Below, in pieces: positions 9,548 to 18,503 of a DNA stretch of 64,000 bases (its first letter is position 1; each line of letters opens with the position of its first letter). Location of the stretch: NCBI GenBank assembly GCA_020436935.1, contig JAGQWX010000001.1:186001-250000 (forward strand). Reading direction: 5' to 3'. Made by a program: the position numbers and the translations under genes. The notes under the pieces were generated by a model. That model had not been told where the DNA came from, made no database searches, and saw only the letters and a list, made by a program, of their open reading frames with translations. This DNA comes from Saprospiraceae bacterium. GTDB taxonomy: Bacteria > Bacteroidota > Bacteroidia > Chitinophagales > Saprospiraceae.

Positions 9548-10367
9548 TGGCTTCTTTTATTTTTTGGCGTCTATTTTCAGGAGAAGGGTGTGTCGACTGG
9601 AATTCCGGAACTTTATTACCCCCTGATGATTGTTCCAAAATGTCCATCACCCCTATAAGTTGCTCTGGATTGTATCCTGCCTCCATCATGATGCGCACAC
9701 CGAAGTCATCACTTTCCAGCTCCTGGTCCCTTCCGTATTGTAATATCTTCATTTGGCCGACCATGTTAGCCACTTGTGCAACAGATGTGCTGCCTCCTGA
9801 TCCAATCATTACACTTTGGATCAATCCCTGGATGAATCCGGCTGACGCCATTCGCTCAGCTCCGTGTCTGTGAATGACATGACCTACCTCATGCCCCATC
9901 ACACCTGCCAATTGATCTTCGTTCTGCAATCTTGAATATAGTGCGGCAGTAATAAAACATTGACCACCCGGAAGGGCAAACGCATTTACTACCTGATCGT
10001 CTGCCAATAAGTGGAAATCCCACGGATAGGCAGACTTTGATGCGATAGTATTGGTAACGAGTCTCTTTCCTACCTGGTCTACGTGGGCTTGGGCCCTCTG
10101 ATCGGGATGCAAGCCTCCGTACTGCTGTGCCATTTGGGGAGCAGATTGCAGTCCAAGGGCTATTTCTTCCTCAGGCGTCCACTGGATCCTCTGTACTTCT
10201 CCGGTAATAGGATTGGTCTGCGTATTGGTATAATATTTAAATGCCTGGTATCCTGCCATGGCAAGACCGAGGATGAGAAATAACTTAAACCTGCCTGTTC
10301 CTACCCCTCTTCCCTGTCTGCTGTAAGGATCACCTGTTCCTCCATAGTATCTTCTGTTAGTTGCCAT
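9525..10367 (-). CDS. M48 family zinc metalloprotease, membrane-anchored
   Basis: Peptidase family M48 (BepA/LoiP/HtpX-like). A single membrane segment follows a basic N-terminus (residues about 27-46). The zinc site HEVGHVIHRHG is present near residue 160 with the distal ligand in ELESDDFGVRIM, and NAFALPGGQCFITAAL precedes it as in the family. It ends with a short tail carrying STHPSPENRRQKI, the usual C-terminal motif. Likely acts in envelope protein quality control. It overlaps the downstream Asp-box gene and follows a small membrane protein gene by 18 bases. Confidence 0.94.
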   Translation of the reverse strand: MATNRRYYGGTGDPYSRQGRGVGTGRFKLFLILGLAMAGYQAFKYYTNTQTNPITGEVQRIQWTPEEEIALGLQSAPQMAQQYGGLHPDQRAQAHVDQVGKRLVTNTIASKSAYPWDFHLLADDQVVNAFALPGGQCFITAALYSRLQNEDQLAGVMGHEVGHVIHRHGAERMASAGFIQGLIQSVMIGSGGSTSVAQVANMVGQMKILQYGRDQELESDDFGVRIMMEAGYNPEQLIGVMDILEQSSGGNKVPEFQSTHPSPENRRQKIKEAIEKYSGK

Positions 10368-10385
10368 AATTTTTCAATTATTCCA

Positions 10386-10667
10386 TTAAAAAATAATCTC
10401 TGAAATGATTCCAATTATAGTTACAACAAAAGCAAGCCTAATGGAATAATCTATATCAGGTATCATCTTAACTATATAACAATATACCAAAACAGGAATT
10501 GAAGCAAGCGCAACTAAAACCAAAACCGAAAGTAAACCATATCCTATGGCTTGAAAATAACCTGCAGTTGAAACTCCATCTCCGGCGCCCTGCAAAATGA
10601 AATAAACCATTGTTGCCAACATGGCCACCAACATGGCCCAACTGCTTTTGTCCATCCTCCAATCCAT
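10386..10667 (-). CDS. Small integral membrane protein, hypothetical
   Basis: A 93-residue protein with three hydrophobic helices (about residues 11-27, 40-62 and 77-92) joined by short loops, including a GAGDGVSTAGYFQ loop. No family recognised. It sits between the MFS transporter gene (22 bases upstream) and the M48 protease gene (18 bases downstream), all on the minus strand, so one transcript is likely. The start could be Met1 at 10667 or Met5 at 10655. Its hydrophobic periodicity and tight packing between genes support it as real. Confidence 0.7.
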   Translation of the reverse strand: MDWRMDKSSWAMLVAMLATMVYFILQGAGDGVSTAGYFQAIGYGLLSVLVLVALASIPVLVYCYIVKMIPDIDYSIRLAFVVTIIGIISEIIF

Positions 10668-10689
10668 AGAATTGCCTTTATATATTTTA

Positions 10690-11979
10690 CTAATGAGCTG
10701 GTTCTGCTAGGAGTATCTTTTTCCTCATAGCAAAAAGAATTCCAAATATAACAATCAGAATAGCCGGTAGTATAGCTATATTATCTAACGTTGCTTGCCC
10801 TGCTGCAAGTTCAATATTGCTCATTTGATCGGCTGGTATTACATTCAGTGCTTCATTAAGTGCACTTCCAGAGAGACCTTCCGGTATATTGAAACCAGCT
10901 GCATTGGCGTTTTCAATCTTGGATGATTCCAGCCAACCCCCAATGATCGGTTGGAAAATCGATGTAGCCAACATGCCAACACCTCCTATCAAAGACATAC
11001 CAAAAGCACCGGTTTTAGGTAAATGTACCGCTACAAATGATATCATATTTGGCCAGAAATAACAAACACCAATAGCAAATAATACAGCTGCAACATATAC
11101 CATTGCCCCTTCTGCCTGACTCATCAAAACAAGCGCAATGGTGGCAACTATCGCTGAACCCAATAATACTCCGGTAATGTTGAGCCTGTGGACTATTTCA
11201 CCACCCCAGAACCTTCCAACTGCCATGATACCTGTAACTAGTGCCAGCACCAAGAGTGGATTAGCTCCGGCATTACCCAATATTCTCTCTACCCAGCTTT
11301 GGGTACCCAACTCTGTAGTTGCAGTCAATGCCATACAAATGAGCATTACCCAATATAAAGGAGATGTAAATATACTTTTGAAGTTTTCCGCATTGGAAGT
11401 ACTGATGTTCTGTGCATTTTCAGGAAACTTCTGTCCCCAAAATAAATAACCATATATAGCGATAGGAATAAACATCAATGACATTTTTGCTTGCCATCCT
11501 AAATCCAAATTGTTGAACATTAATGCAAGTAAAGAGCCAATAACTATTCCTCCTGGAAACCAAACATGAAACCTGTTCAGCATTTTTGTTGTCTTTTCTC
11601 CACTATACATTTGAGCAATCATAGGATTGAAAGCAGCTTCCACAGTACCATTTCCAAAACTAATTAGTCCCATTGAAAGCAATAATGAAATATAATTAGG
11701 AGAAAAGATAAACAATATAAGCCCTAATAAATGGCTTCCAAAGGCTATCCAGCCTAATTTTTTTGGCCCTAATGTATTATAAAGTGGACCAACTCCTAAT
11801 GTTGCAATTGGAAATCCGAAAATACCCGTAAAATTAATCCAACCAAGTTGAGAATCCGAAAGATTGAAATCATCAGATAGGTTATTCATGATACCCGCTC
11901 TAATAGCAAATGCCATAGCCGTGGTTATCAAAGCGAAACAACTGCCCAAGAAAAGACGAGACTTGTTTATGTCTGACAT
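10690..11979 (-). CDS. MFS transporter (sugar/nucleoside-type permease)
   Basis: Major facilitator superfamily permease of 429 residues with about 12 hydrophobic segments. The first half includes the loop GPLYNTLGPKKLG between segments 2 and 3 (position of the MFS signature G-x-x-x-D-R/K-x-G-R/K) and NRFHVWFPGGIVIGSLLAL, reminiscent of FucP-like sugar transporters. No substrate is indicated by neighbours. Transcription runs on toward the small membrane protein and the M48 protease. A strong minus-strand terminator-like hairpin with nine Ts lies about 107 bases upstream of the start, see 12086-12127. Confidence 0.86.
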   Translation of the reverse strand: MSDINKSRLFLGSCFALITTAMAFAIRAGIMNNLSDDFNLSDSQLGWINFTGIFGFPIATLGVGPLYNTLGPKKLGWIAFGSHLLGLILFIFSPNYISLLLSMGLISFGNGTVEAAFNPMIAQMYSGEKTTKMLNRFHVWFPGGIVIGSLLALMFNNLDLGWQAKMSLMFIPIAIYGYLFWGQKFPENAQNISTSNAENFKSIFTSPLYWVMLICMALTATTELGTQSWVERILGNAGANPLLVLALVTGIMAVGRFWGGEIVHRLNITGVLLGSAIVATIALVLMSQAEGAMVYVAAVLFAIGVCYFWPNMISFVAVHLPKTGAFGMSLIGGVGMLATSIFQPIIGGWLESSKIENANAAGFNIPEGLSGSALNEALNVIPADQMSNIELAAGQATLDNIAILPAILIVIFGILFAMRKKILLAEPAH

Positions 11980-12085
11980 ACAAGAAAATTTTTAAAATGT
12001 GACCATAAATTCGATAGGAGTCAAATATAGAATCAAATTCCAGAATTGGACAGCGATAAGAAATCTTTTTTGTTGAATTTTGGAC

Positions 12086-12127
12086 AAAAAAAAAGACCGC
12101 TCTCCAAATCCTTGATTCGGGGCGGTC
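12086..12127 (-). terminator. Rho-independent terminator-like hairpin upstream of the MFS gene
   Basis: On the minus strand the arms GACCGC and GCGGTC enclose a second stem (CCGAATC with GATTTGG, one G-U pair) and the structure runs straight into nine Ts. That is the complete signature of an intrinsic terminator. It ends about 107 bases before the MFS start codon on the same strand, so it either stops antisense transcription leaving the helicase promoter region or acts as an attenuator in the MFS leader. The sequence alone does not decide. Confidence 0.75.
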
Positions 12128-12132
12128 CTCGC

Positions 12133-12166
12133 TTGCTGATCTATTTACATCTTTTAATTACCTTAG
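12133..12166 (+). promoter_or_regulatory. Candidate Bacteroidota-type promoter for the helicase gene
   Basis: TTG at 12133-12135 and TACCTTAG at 12159-12166, spacing 23. This is a variant of the TTG/TAnnTTTG pair (TTAG instead of TTTG) also seen ahead of other genes in this window. The helicase ATG is 115 bases downstream. Confidence 0.45.
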
Positions 12167-12280
12167 CAGGCAATCTTTATATTTTTATTTCAGGGTTTCT
12201 ATTTTCGCTTTCGATATTAGTAATACGGTTCAAAGCGCCCTAATGTTGCGTCATTTTTTTCTGTTAACAGTAATTTAACT

Positions 12281-15200
12281 ATGTCCAATCTTTCATCCTC
12301 AAAGCTCTTCGCTGACTATCAAATGGCCTATGCTTCTCTCAACGCCAGGCAAAAACAGGCAGTGGATAAAATATATGGTCCGGTCATGGTTGTTGCTGGA
12401 CCAGGCACAGGAAAAACACAACTCCTCGCCGTCAGAGTATGCAGGATTTTAGAGCTGACAGATGTCAATCCGGATAATATTTTATGCCTGACCTATACCG
12501 ATGCCGGATGTACTGCCATGAGAAAAAGGTTGGTAAAATTTATGGGATCTACAGCCTACCAGGTCAATATTTTTACCTTCCACTCTTTTTGCAATACCAT
12601 CATCAGAGAGAATCCCGATAAGTTCACATCGTATCGCGAACTCACCAATGCCTCAGATCTGGAAATTCTCGAAATCATTACAGAAATCATTGATGAGCTG
12701 CCTCTGGACCACCCCAATAAAAAATTAGCAGGTGAGATTTACTACCACCGACCCAAGTGGCGCAACCTCTTCAATGTATTGAAACTGGAAGGATGGTCAC
12801 CGGAATTTGTAAAAACAAAAATTGAAGACTATAGAAAAGAGGCTGAGGAAGATCCTGCAAATCTTTCTTCCAGGGGAAAAACCAAGGGAATGCTCAAAGC
12901 TGATGTCATAAAAGAATTGGCATCCTATGATTTTGCCTACTATGGCGCCCCTCTGCTTTCTGAATACGACAGGAAGTTGAAAGAAAGAGGCTTGATCGAT
13001 TTCAACGATTCCATCAATTGGGTTTTGAATGTCCTGAAGGAAGATGAAAATCTTTTGCTGATGTATCAGGAGAAATATCAGTTCATTCTTGCAGACGAAT
13101 ACCAGGACACAAACGGGTCTCAAAACGACCTTCTGTTCACACTGGCCCAAAATGAATACATAGAAGAGCCCAATCTTTTTGTAGTGGGTGACGATGACCA
13201 ATCCATCTTCAGGTTTCAGGGGGCGAGCACAGACAATATCCTCAAGTACTACGAAACTTTCAAACCCGAGATCATTGTCCTCGAAGACAATTACCGAAGT
13301 GCACAATCCATACTTGACATCGCCGGAAAAGTCATCACTGAAAACAAAGAGCGGCTTCTTTCTACTCTGCCACAGCTCACCAAAAACCTTACAGAGCAAA
13401 GAAAAACTTCAGGTAAAAATTTCGGTCCTGAAGTCATCAGATACAAAAACGTCATGCACCAGGCATGTGGTGTCGTACAAAAAATTGAGCAGTTGCACCG
13501 TGAAGGTGTTCCATACCACGAGATAGCCATCATATACCGCAGCCACAAGGAAAGCATTGACCTGCTCAAATATTTCACTTTTGCAGGAGTTCCCATTTCC
13601 ATCAAAAAAAGGGTGAACATCCTGAGTCTTCCTGAGATCAACAGATTGCTCACCCTGCTCAAATATCTGGAAGGAGAATACCAGGAGCTCAACAGCCAGA
13701 ATGACAAGCTTTTCCAAATTCTACACTACAATTTTTGGGGGCTTGACGCAAGGGACATAGGGAAGCTTGCGCTGATAGCTTCAAGAAATACAGATGAGGG
13801 CAAGGACGATCTACTATGGCGGGACCTGTTTGGGAGTATAGAAAACATGAAGCAATATGGGGTTTCAGACTCAGCAGGCATCAAAAGGGTCATGGACATT
13901 CTGGAGTCTTTGATCAATGACTACCCCAATGTGACCCCACAAGTCTTTTTTGAGAAAGTTATCACCGAAACAGGTTTGCTCAATCACATCCTTGGGAATG
14001 CCGATCAACTGATGCGTTTACAATCCATCAATACACTCTTTGATTTTGTAAAAGAAGAAACACACAAAACGGAGAACATCACCATCCGTGAAATACTGGC
14101 CACCATCCAGAAAATGGAAGAAATGGGCATCGATCTATCCATCAACTTTTTGCAGACCAATGATCAGGGAATCAACTTTATGACCGCCCATGGTGCAAAA
14201 GGGCTGGAATTTGAGCATGTTTTCATGATCAACGTCAACAAAAATTCATGGGGAAAAGGAAAAGGCCCAAATAACGATGTAAAGTTTCCACCCAATATGT
14301 TTTTCAGTGCCGGTGAAGCAAGCATTGAGGATGAAAGGAGGTTGTTTTACGTTGGACTTACCAGAGCAAAAGATCATCTGTACATCTCCTACAGTGAGAT
14401 GAATGAAGATGGATCCAAGGAAGTAGAGCCTGCTCAATTTATCACAGAACTTGGGATCAGTGAAGAAGAAATAAAAGAAGTAAAGTTTGAGGACGAGGTG
14501 ATCGCCAATTTCACTTCCATCATCCTGCGCTATCAGCAAGGCAAGCTACAGATGATCGATCACGACCTCATCGACAGGATATTGCTGACGATGCACATGA
14601 ATGCAACCGGTATTTCAAAATATCTGGAATGCCCAAGGAAGTTCTACTTTGAAAACATTTTGCGCATACCAAAGGCAAGAAATGCCAATCTGGGATTTGG
14701 TAATGTCATTCACTTTGCTTTGGAGACCTACTATACAAAGGTGTATGCCCAAAATGAGCCTTCCTGGCTTCCATATGAAGAGCTTGAAAGCGCATTAAAC
14801 AGAGGTTTCAAAAAATTTCATTCCCATTTCAGTGCCGAGGAGTATAAGAATCTGGAATACTATGGTAAAAACATCATGAAAAAACACTACCAGGAAGTGA
14901 TTGTAAACCAGGTAATTGCAGAAGATTCCAGGGTGGAGTATAAAATCAAAACCCACATCGATGAGATACCGGTGTCAGGCATTTTGGACCGCATAGATTT
15001 TTACAAAGATCACATCAGGCTGTACGATTATAAAACTGGAAACCGGGACGGCGGCAATGAAAAATTCAAGCCGGGCATTGACCTGCAAACAGGGGGTGAT
15101 TATTGGCGCCAGGGCGTATTCTATAAGCTCCTGCTCGACCACGAAGGCAAAAACAGCCTGCCATTAAGAAAAATCACTTTTGAATTTTTAGAACGGGAAA

Positions 15201-15412
15201 GTAAAAGCCAGGTCGAAGTGGAGGCCAGTCTGCAGGAAATAGAATTGGTCAAAGGCCAGCTGGATTATGTCTATACCAAAATCAAAAATCACGAGTTTGA
15301 AGAGGGATGTAACGATGTAAAATGCATTTGGTGCAGTTTTGTCAACAACAATATGCAGTTGTCTTCTTCCGTAGATTATCTGGAAGAACTATCGGCAGAT
15401 ATTGATGATTAG
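12281..15412 (+). CDS. UvrD/Rep-type superfamily 1 helicase with C-terminal PD-(D/E)XK nuclease domain
   Basis: A 1043-residue ATP-dependent helicase-nuclease. SF1A helicase motifs are complete: Walker A AGPGTGKTQ, motif II LADEYQDTN, motif III GDDDQSIFRFQGA, motif V TAHGAKGLEFEHVF and motif VI RRLFYVGLTRAKDH. From about residue 775 a nuclease domain follows, with GNVIHFALE, the catalytic GILDRIDF and YDYKTG, and four cysteines placed as in AddB/Cas4-type iron-sulfur nucleases: one at about residue 784 (LECPRKFYF) and three near the end (CNDVKCIWC). It is therefore probably an end-processing or recombination enzyme related to AddA/AddB or RecB. No partner nuclease subunit is adjacent. Confidence 0.92.
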   Translation: MSNLSSSKLFADYQMAYASLNARQKQAVDKIYGPVMVVAGPGTGKTQLLAVRVCRILELTDVNPDNILCLTYTDAGCTAMRKRLVKFMGSTAYQVNIFTFHSFCNTIIRENPDKFTSYRELTNASDLEILEIITEIIDELPLDHPNKKLAGEIYYHRPKWRNLFNVLKLEGWSPEFVKTKIEDYRKEAEEDPANLSSRGKTKGMLKADVIKELASYDFAYYGAPLLSEYDRKLKERGLIDFNDSINWVLNVLKEDENLLLMYQEKYQFILADEYQDTNGSQNDLLFTLAQNEYIEEPNLFVVGDDDQSIFRFQGASTDNILKYYETFKPEIIVLEDNYRSAQSILDIAGKVITENKERLLSTLPQLTKNLTEQRKTSGKNFGPEVIRYKNVMHQACGVVQKIEQLHREGVPYHEIAIIYRSHKESIDLLKYFTFAGVPISIKKRVNILSLPEINRLLTLLKYLEGEYQELNSQNDKLFQILHYNFWGLDARDIGKLALIASRNTDEGKDDLLWRDLFGSIENMKQYGVSDSAGIKRVMDILESLINDYPNVTPQVFFEKVITETGLLNHILGNADQLMRLQSINTLFDFVKEETHKTENITIREILATIQKMEEMGIDLSINFLQTNDQGINFMTAHGAKGLEFEHVFMINVNKNSWGKGKGPNNDVKFPPNMFFSAGEASIEDERRLFYVGLTRAKDHLYISYSEMNEDGSKEVEPAQFITELGISEEEIKEVKFEDEVIANFTSIILRYQQGKLQMIDHDLIDRILLTMHMNATGISKYLECPRKFYFENILRIPKARNANLGFGNVIHFALETYYTKVYAQNEPSWLPYEELESALNRGFKKFHSHFSAEEYKNLEYYGKNIMKKHYQEVIVNQVIAEDSRVEYKIKTHIDEIPVSGILDRIDFYKDHIRLYDYKTGNRDGGNEKFKPGIDLQTGGDYWRQGVFYKLLLDHEGKNSLPLRKITFEFLERESKSQVEVEASLQEIELVKGQLDYVYTKIKNHEFEEGCNDVKCIWCSFVNNNMQLSSSVDYLEELSADIDD

Positions 15413-15449
15413 AGGAATACCATTATTTTATAACCCACTTCCAAAGACC

Positions 15450-15457
15450 TATCTTTG
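15450..15457 (+). promoter_or_regulatory. -7 promoter box TATCTTTG directly before the GIN-domain gene
   Basis: TATCTTTG followed by CAAC and then the ATG at 15462. A start site six to eight bases after the box would leave almost no 5' leader. The box lies inside the longer reading frame that begins at 15402, which argues that the true start is 15462. No clear TTG element at the expected distance. Confidence 0.6.
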
Positions 15458-15461
15458 CAAC

Positions 15462-16139
15462 ATGATTAAACTAAGCTTTTTCACTTTACTATTTGCTTGC
15501 TCATTGTTTTTGCTCAATGCTCAGGATGTCGTTTTTTCCGATTTCAATAAAATCGAAATTTCAGGAAAGATGATGGTCACTTTTGAGCACGGCAATATGC
15601 CTGGATTCTCTATTGAAGAAACCAACTCCAAAGAAGACTATTTAGTTTCAGAGTCAGAAAATACGCTGAAAATAGGATTGAGTCCCAAGGGACGTGGCAA
15701 TAATGATCTAAAACACATCAAAATCTACTATGCAGATCTTTCTGATATCATTTTGATGAATGAGGCTTCAGGAAGCTTTAATGATTCATTGCAGACCCTC
15801 AACTTACACGTCAGGCTGCAAAGAAACAGCACGTTGAAACTGAAAGCAATGGTGAAGGAAACCATGACTGCTGAAGTTTTGGACAAGAGTTCTCTCAATG
15901 TCATGGGCAGGGGAAATAAATTGGTCCTGGATGTAAAAAACCAATCAAGGGCAGGCCTTCAGGATTTTAAGACAGATGAGGCAATTGTAAATACAGAAAA
16001 TAATGGTAGGGCCGAAGTTTTTGCAACTGATAAAATTAAAGCGACAACTTCCAATGGCGGGACCATCAGTTATCTGGGAAGTCCTGCTGAAGCCATCGAA
16101 AATAAGACCATCAGCGGAGGAAATATCGTCAAGCTTTAA
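15462..16139 (+). CDS. GIN-domain (DUF2807) secreted protein
   Basis: Exported protein of about 225 residues with a signal peptide (MIKLSFFTLLFACSLFLLNAQ, cut after NAQ) and a repetitive beta-helix-like body: F-x-x-I-x-I-S-G, ILMNEASGSF, LKLKAMV, LNVMGRGNKL, NTENNGRAEVFATDKIK and TTSNGGTISYLG, the alternating small/hydrophobic pattern of the auto-transporter adhesin head GIN domain. These proteins are common surface or periplasmic proteins of unknown role in Bacteroidota. I chose 15462 rather than 15402 as start because it yields the signal peptide and follows a promoter box. It follows the helicase gene closely but has its own promoter. Confidence 0.82.
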   Translation: MIKLSFFTLLFACSLFLLNAQDVVFSDFNKIEISGKMMVTFEHGNMPGFSIEETNSKEDYLVSESENTLKIGLSPKGRGNNDLKHIKIYYADLSDIILMNEASGSFNDSLQTLNLHVRLQRNSTLKLKAMVKETMTAEVLDKSSLNVMGRGNKLVLDVKNQSRAGLQDFKTDEAIVNTENNGRAEVFATDKIKATTSNGGTISYLGSPAEAIENKTISGGNIVKL

Positions 16140-16203
16140 GTTTGAACCTACTCCAAAAGTATTGCAGCCTAAAAATCGTCTTTTGAATTAGCTCTAGTTT
16201 GAA

Positions 16204-16926
16204 TTAAAAGGTAAAACTAATTCCTGTTTCCAGGCGTCTGGCCAGAATATCATATTCACTGACGCTATCTGTGCCCGCGTATTGATAGTAAAGGTTCTGG
16301 AATTTTAGCCCTACGAAAATTTCTGTGTATAAATATCTGCTTCCGAACCTCAATCCGACAGACGGGTTGAGCTGGAGACCTCCAATAGCCACCGCCTGTC
16401 CGGAAGATTCGTCAGAAAAAACAAATCCATACCCCATTTTCATTTCAGCATATGGAGAGGCAATGTTGTTTTTCCCATATTTTCTGATAAATCCGCACAG
16501 TGGAAATACATTAAAGCCGGCATCTACATAATAGTTTTCAACGCCCAGCGATGCTCCGGCTATAAGGGTCTTATTCAATCTGTAAGCCGCCATTTGTGTA
16601 AGGCCCAATCCCGTTGCTGTGCTCCCGGGCAGAAGAGAAAGTCGTGTGGTATAAATCAGTTTTTTTTCTCCAAAATCAGACGAGCCTTCCGCTTTTTCAA
16701 ACTTTATTTTTCTGATGGCATCTTCAGGGATAACAATGAGATGTTTTTCAGGACCGTATGCCAATTTTAAGGAATCTCCATATTGATAAGATAAAAACTT
16801 ACCCTTTACAACACTTCCTTTATGAAGATAGACGGTCACTTCTTCCTGTGCATGAAGAAAACATGCGCTGAAAAGAATAATGAATCCTGACATCAACCAC
16901 CTAAGTGTGTGCAATTGCTTCATCAT
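16204..16926 (-). CDS. Outer-membrane beta-barrel protein, hypothetical
   Basis: Exported protein of 240 residues. A signal peptide ends near AQE (residue 27). An N-terminal segment reads VTVYLHKGSVVKGKFLSY, a short domain often seen ahead of small barrels in Bacteroidota, and the rest alternates aromatic and small residues in short strands, ending in F (ISFTF), the typical last strand of outer-membrane barrels. Function unknown. Its ATG overlaps the stop of the upstream LVIVD gene by four bases (ATGA), so the two are translationally coupled. Confidence 0.72.
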   Translation of the reverse strand: MMKQLHTLRWLMSGFIILFSACFLHAQEEVTVYLHKGSVVKGKFLSYQYGDSLKLAYGPEKHLIVIPEDAIRKIKFEKAEGSSDFGEKKLIYTTRLSLLPGSTATGLGLTQMAAYRLNKTLIAGASLGVENYYVDAGFNVFPLCGFIRKYGKNNIASPYAEMKMGYGFVFSDESSGQAVAIGGLQLNPSVGLRFGSRYLYTEIFVGLKFQNLYYQYAGTDSVSEYDILARRLETGISFTF

Positions 16927-18197
16927 TTTTCGACATTTATTTTGCTGATCACCTTGATGTTGCCTGTATTGCTGACATCCAGAATATTGAACCCTTCATC
17001 GCCTACCACCATGACAAAATTCTCACTCAATGCGATTACATCAGTAGATTTGATGTCCTTGGCAAATACTTTTTCTTTGATTTTATCGCGATCCGACGCA
17101 TCCAATATTTTGAATCCATACGAACCCTCACAAATAAATAACTTGTCATTGAGAATGGCCAGCCCGTGCGGGTTTTTCATTGGATAGGTTTTCAGCAGCT
17201 TTGGATTTGTAGCGTTGGAAATGTCAATGACATCCAGTTGGTTTTCATTACCTGTGCAGGCATTACCGCTGCGCAAAGTGACATAGGCAGTATTGCCCTG
17301 GACCACGACAGGGTCACAAGCTGTGGCATGACTCAGTTCAGAAAGTTTTCTTGGAGATAATGGATTATCCAAACTAAAGATGGACATGCCTGAGGTCGAG
17401 CCAACAAACAACAAATCATTCTGGGCAAACAAGGTCTCAATACCCCAACCCATATCGATCTTCTGGATGGCATCGAGTGATGATGTATTCCAGGTCCAGA
17501 GTTGATAATCATTTAAGGTGTACAACATGTCTTTGGCCAACATAAATTTTGTCGTAGATCCCGCAACACCCACATTCCCTGTTCCGGAATTCACTTCGTT
17601 GAATGAAAATACAGAAGCATCAAATGAAGCTGAGCTCAGACTGAACCACCATCCTCCATTCCAATTGGTAAATGTTTCATTGGGTCCGGTTTCGGAACAA
17701 TCTATGACTCTGGTTCTGTTTGTTTTTTCATAATAAGCCACAAACTGCTGCCCTGCAGCTTCGCTGACATTTTTGTAATTCTTGCTCCTTATTTTTAATT
17801 CCGGATGCTGGATGTCTTTGATGTCTATTGAAATCAGGTCAATCACATTGTCTACAATGAGCTGATCATTTTTGATGGCAATATCAAAATTACCGGGAAT
17901 ATTGTAGAAGATCTCATGGCGGGGGTTGGACAAATCTTCGAGGTTGTAGAAATGGATGCCTTTACCGCGCTCGTTGACCAAAAGATAGTTTTTATAAAAG
18001 TAAATTTTCCCGGGGTTTTTCAATTCCTGAGTACTGGTCGTGGTGATGGTGTTGGTTCTGAAATCTTCCGCCTTCATCATTACAGGGTTCAATTCCACAT
18101 ATTTGAGGGCATTGGTGCATTCGTCCTTCAAACATGAATTCATAATTAACAAGAGCGTAAATAGTGCAGACCATTTAGATAAAGATTTCATCACCAT
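16923..18197 (-). CDS. LVIVD-repeat lipoprotein (predicted beta-propeller)
   Basis: A 424-residue lipoprotein. The signal ends in lipobox MNSC near residue 22. The body has repeated strand units of the LVIVD type with D-I-S-(N) turns: VIDISNATNPKLL, FKILDASDRDKIK and FNILDVSNTGNIKVI, plus HFYNLEDLSNPR and MSIFSLDNPLSPRKL near the middle, giving about six or seven propeller blades. Such proteins sit on the cell surface or in the periplasm and have no known catalytic role. Coupled to the downstream barrel protein by an ATGA overlap. Start could be Met1 (18197) or Met3 (18191). Confidence 0.85.
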   Translation of the reverse strand: MVMKSLSKWSALFTLLLIMNSCLKDECTNALKYVELNPVMMKAEDFRTNTITTTSTQELKNPGKIYFYKNYLLVNERGKGIHFYNLEDLSNPRHEIFYNIPGNFDIAIKNDQLIVDNVIDLISIDIKDIQHPELKIRSKNYKNVSEAAGQQFVAYYEKTNRTRVIDCSETGPNETFTNWNGGWWFSLSSASFDASVFSFNEVNSGTGNVGVAGSTTKFMLAKDMLYTLNDYQLWTWNTSSLDAIQKIDMGWGIETLFAQNDLLFVGSTSGMSIFSLDNPLSPRKLSELSHATACDPVVVQGNTAYVTLRSGNACTGNENQLDVIDISNATNPKLLKTYPMKNPHGLAILNDKLFICEGSYGFKILDASDRDKIKEKVFAKDIKSTDVIALSENFVMVVGDEGFNILDVSNTGNIKVISKINVEK

Positions 18198-18317
18198 AGA
18201 TTTTTGATTATACCTTCTTAGAGTGCGCTAAAAGCCTTGTGCGTTGGGTCAAATCATAAAAACTTTGACCGCTTAAATTATCATGCAATAATTTGAGTTG
18301 AAATAAATAATAATGTT

Positions 18318-18325
18318 TACCTTTG
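18318..18325 (+). promoter_or_regulatory. -7 promoter box TACCTTTG upstream of tRNA-Met
   Basis: TACCTTTG followed by CGGCC, with upstream TTG at 18298-18300 (spacing 17) or TTTG at 18292-18295 (spacing 22). It precedes the tRNA by 39 bases and matches the TACCTTTGCGGCC box at 34135. Confidence 0.7.
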
Positions 18326-18364
18326 CGGCCACAATTTGAAAAAGTCAAATTTGTTTGTAAAAAT

Positions 18365-18438
18365 GGCGTGGTAGCTCAGCTGGTCAGAGCGTGCGATTCA
18401 TAATCGCAAGGTCGGGAGTTCAAGCCTCCCCCACGCTA
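18365..18438 (+). tRNA. tRNA-Met (anticodon CAT)
   Basis: Full cloverleaf of 74 bases: acceptor GGCGTGG paired with CCACGCT (first pair G-U), T8-A9, D stem GCTC/GAGC, anticodon stem GCGAT/ATCGC with loop TCATA, variable loop, T arm GGGAG-TTCAAGC-CTCCC and discriminator A. Anticodon CAT. The first acceptor pair and lack of the initiator-type C1-A72 mismatch favour an elongator methionine tRNA; an isoleucine tRNA with lysidine-modified CAT cannot be wholly excluded. Confidence 0.95.
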
Positions 18439-18439
18439 C

Positions 18440-18471
18440 AAAGCCTTTGTCTTTCGGCAGAGGCTTTTTTA
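18440..18471 (+). terminator. Rho-independent terminator after tRNA-Met
   Basis: AAGCCTTTGTC and GGCAGAGGCTT pair over 11 positions (two G-U) around a four-base loop and run into a T tract. It begins two bases after the tRNA's final base pair region and ends the tRNA transcript. Confidence 0.88.
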
Positions 18472-18503
18472 TTTGCCTGAAGTTGCAAGAATGAAAAAAC
18501 CAT

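Noticed and set aside
12046-12243. 65-codon plus-strand frame before the helicase gene
   Set aside because: It runs through the terminator hairpin and the helicase promoter box and shows no protein-like composition.
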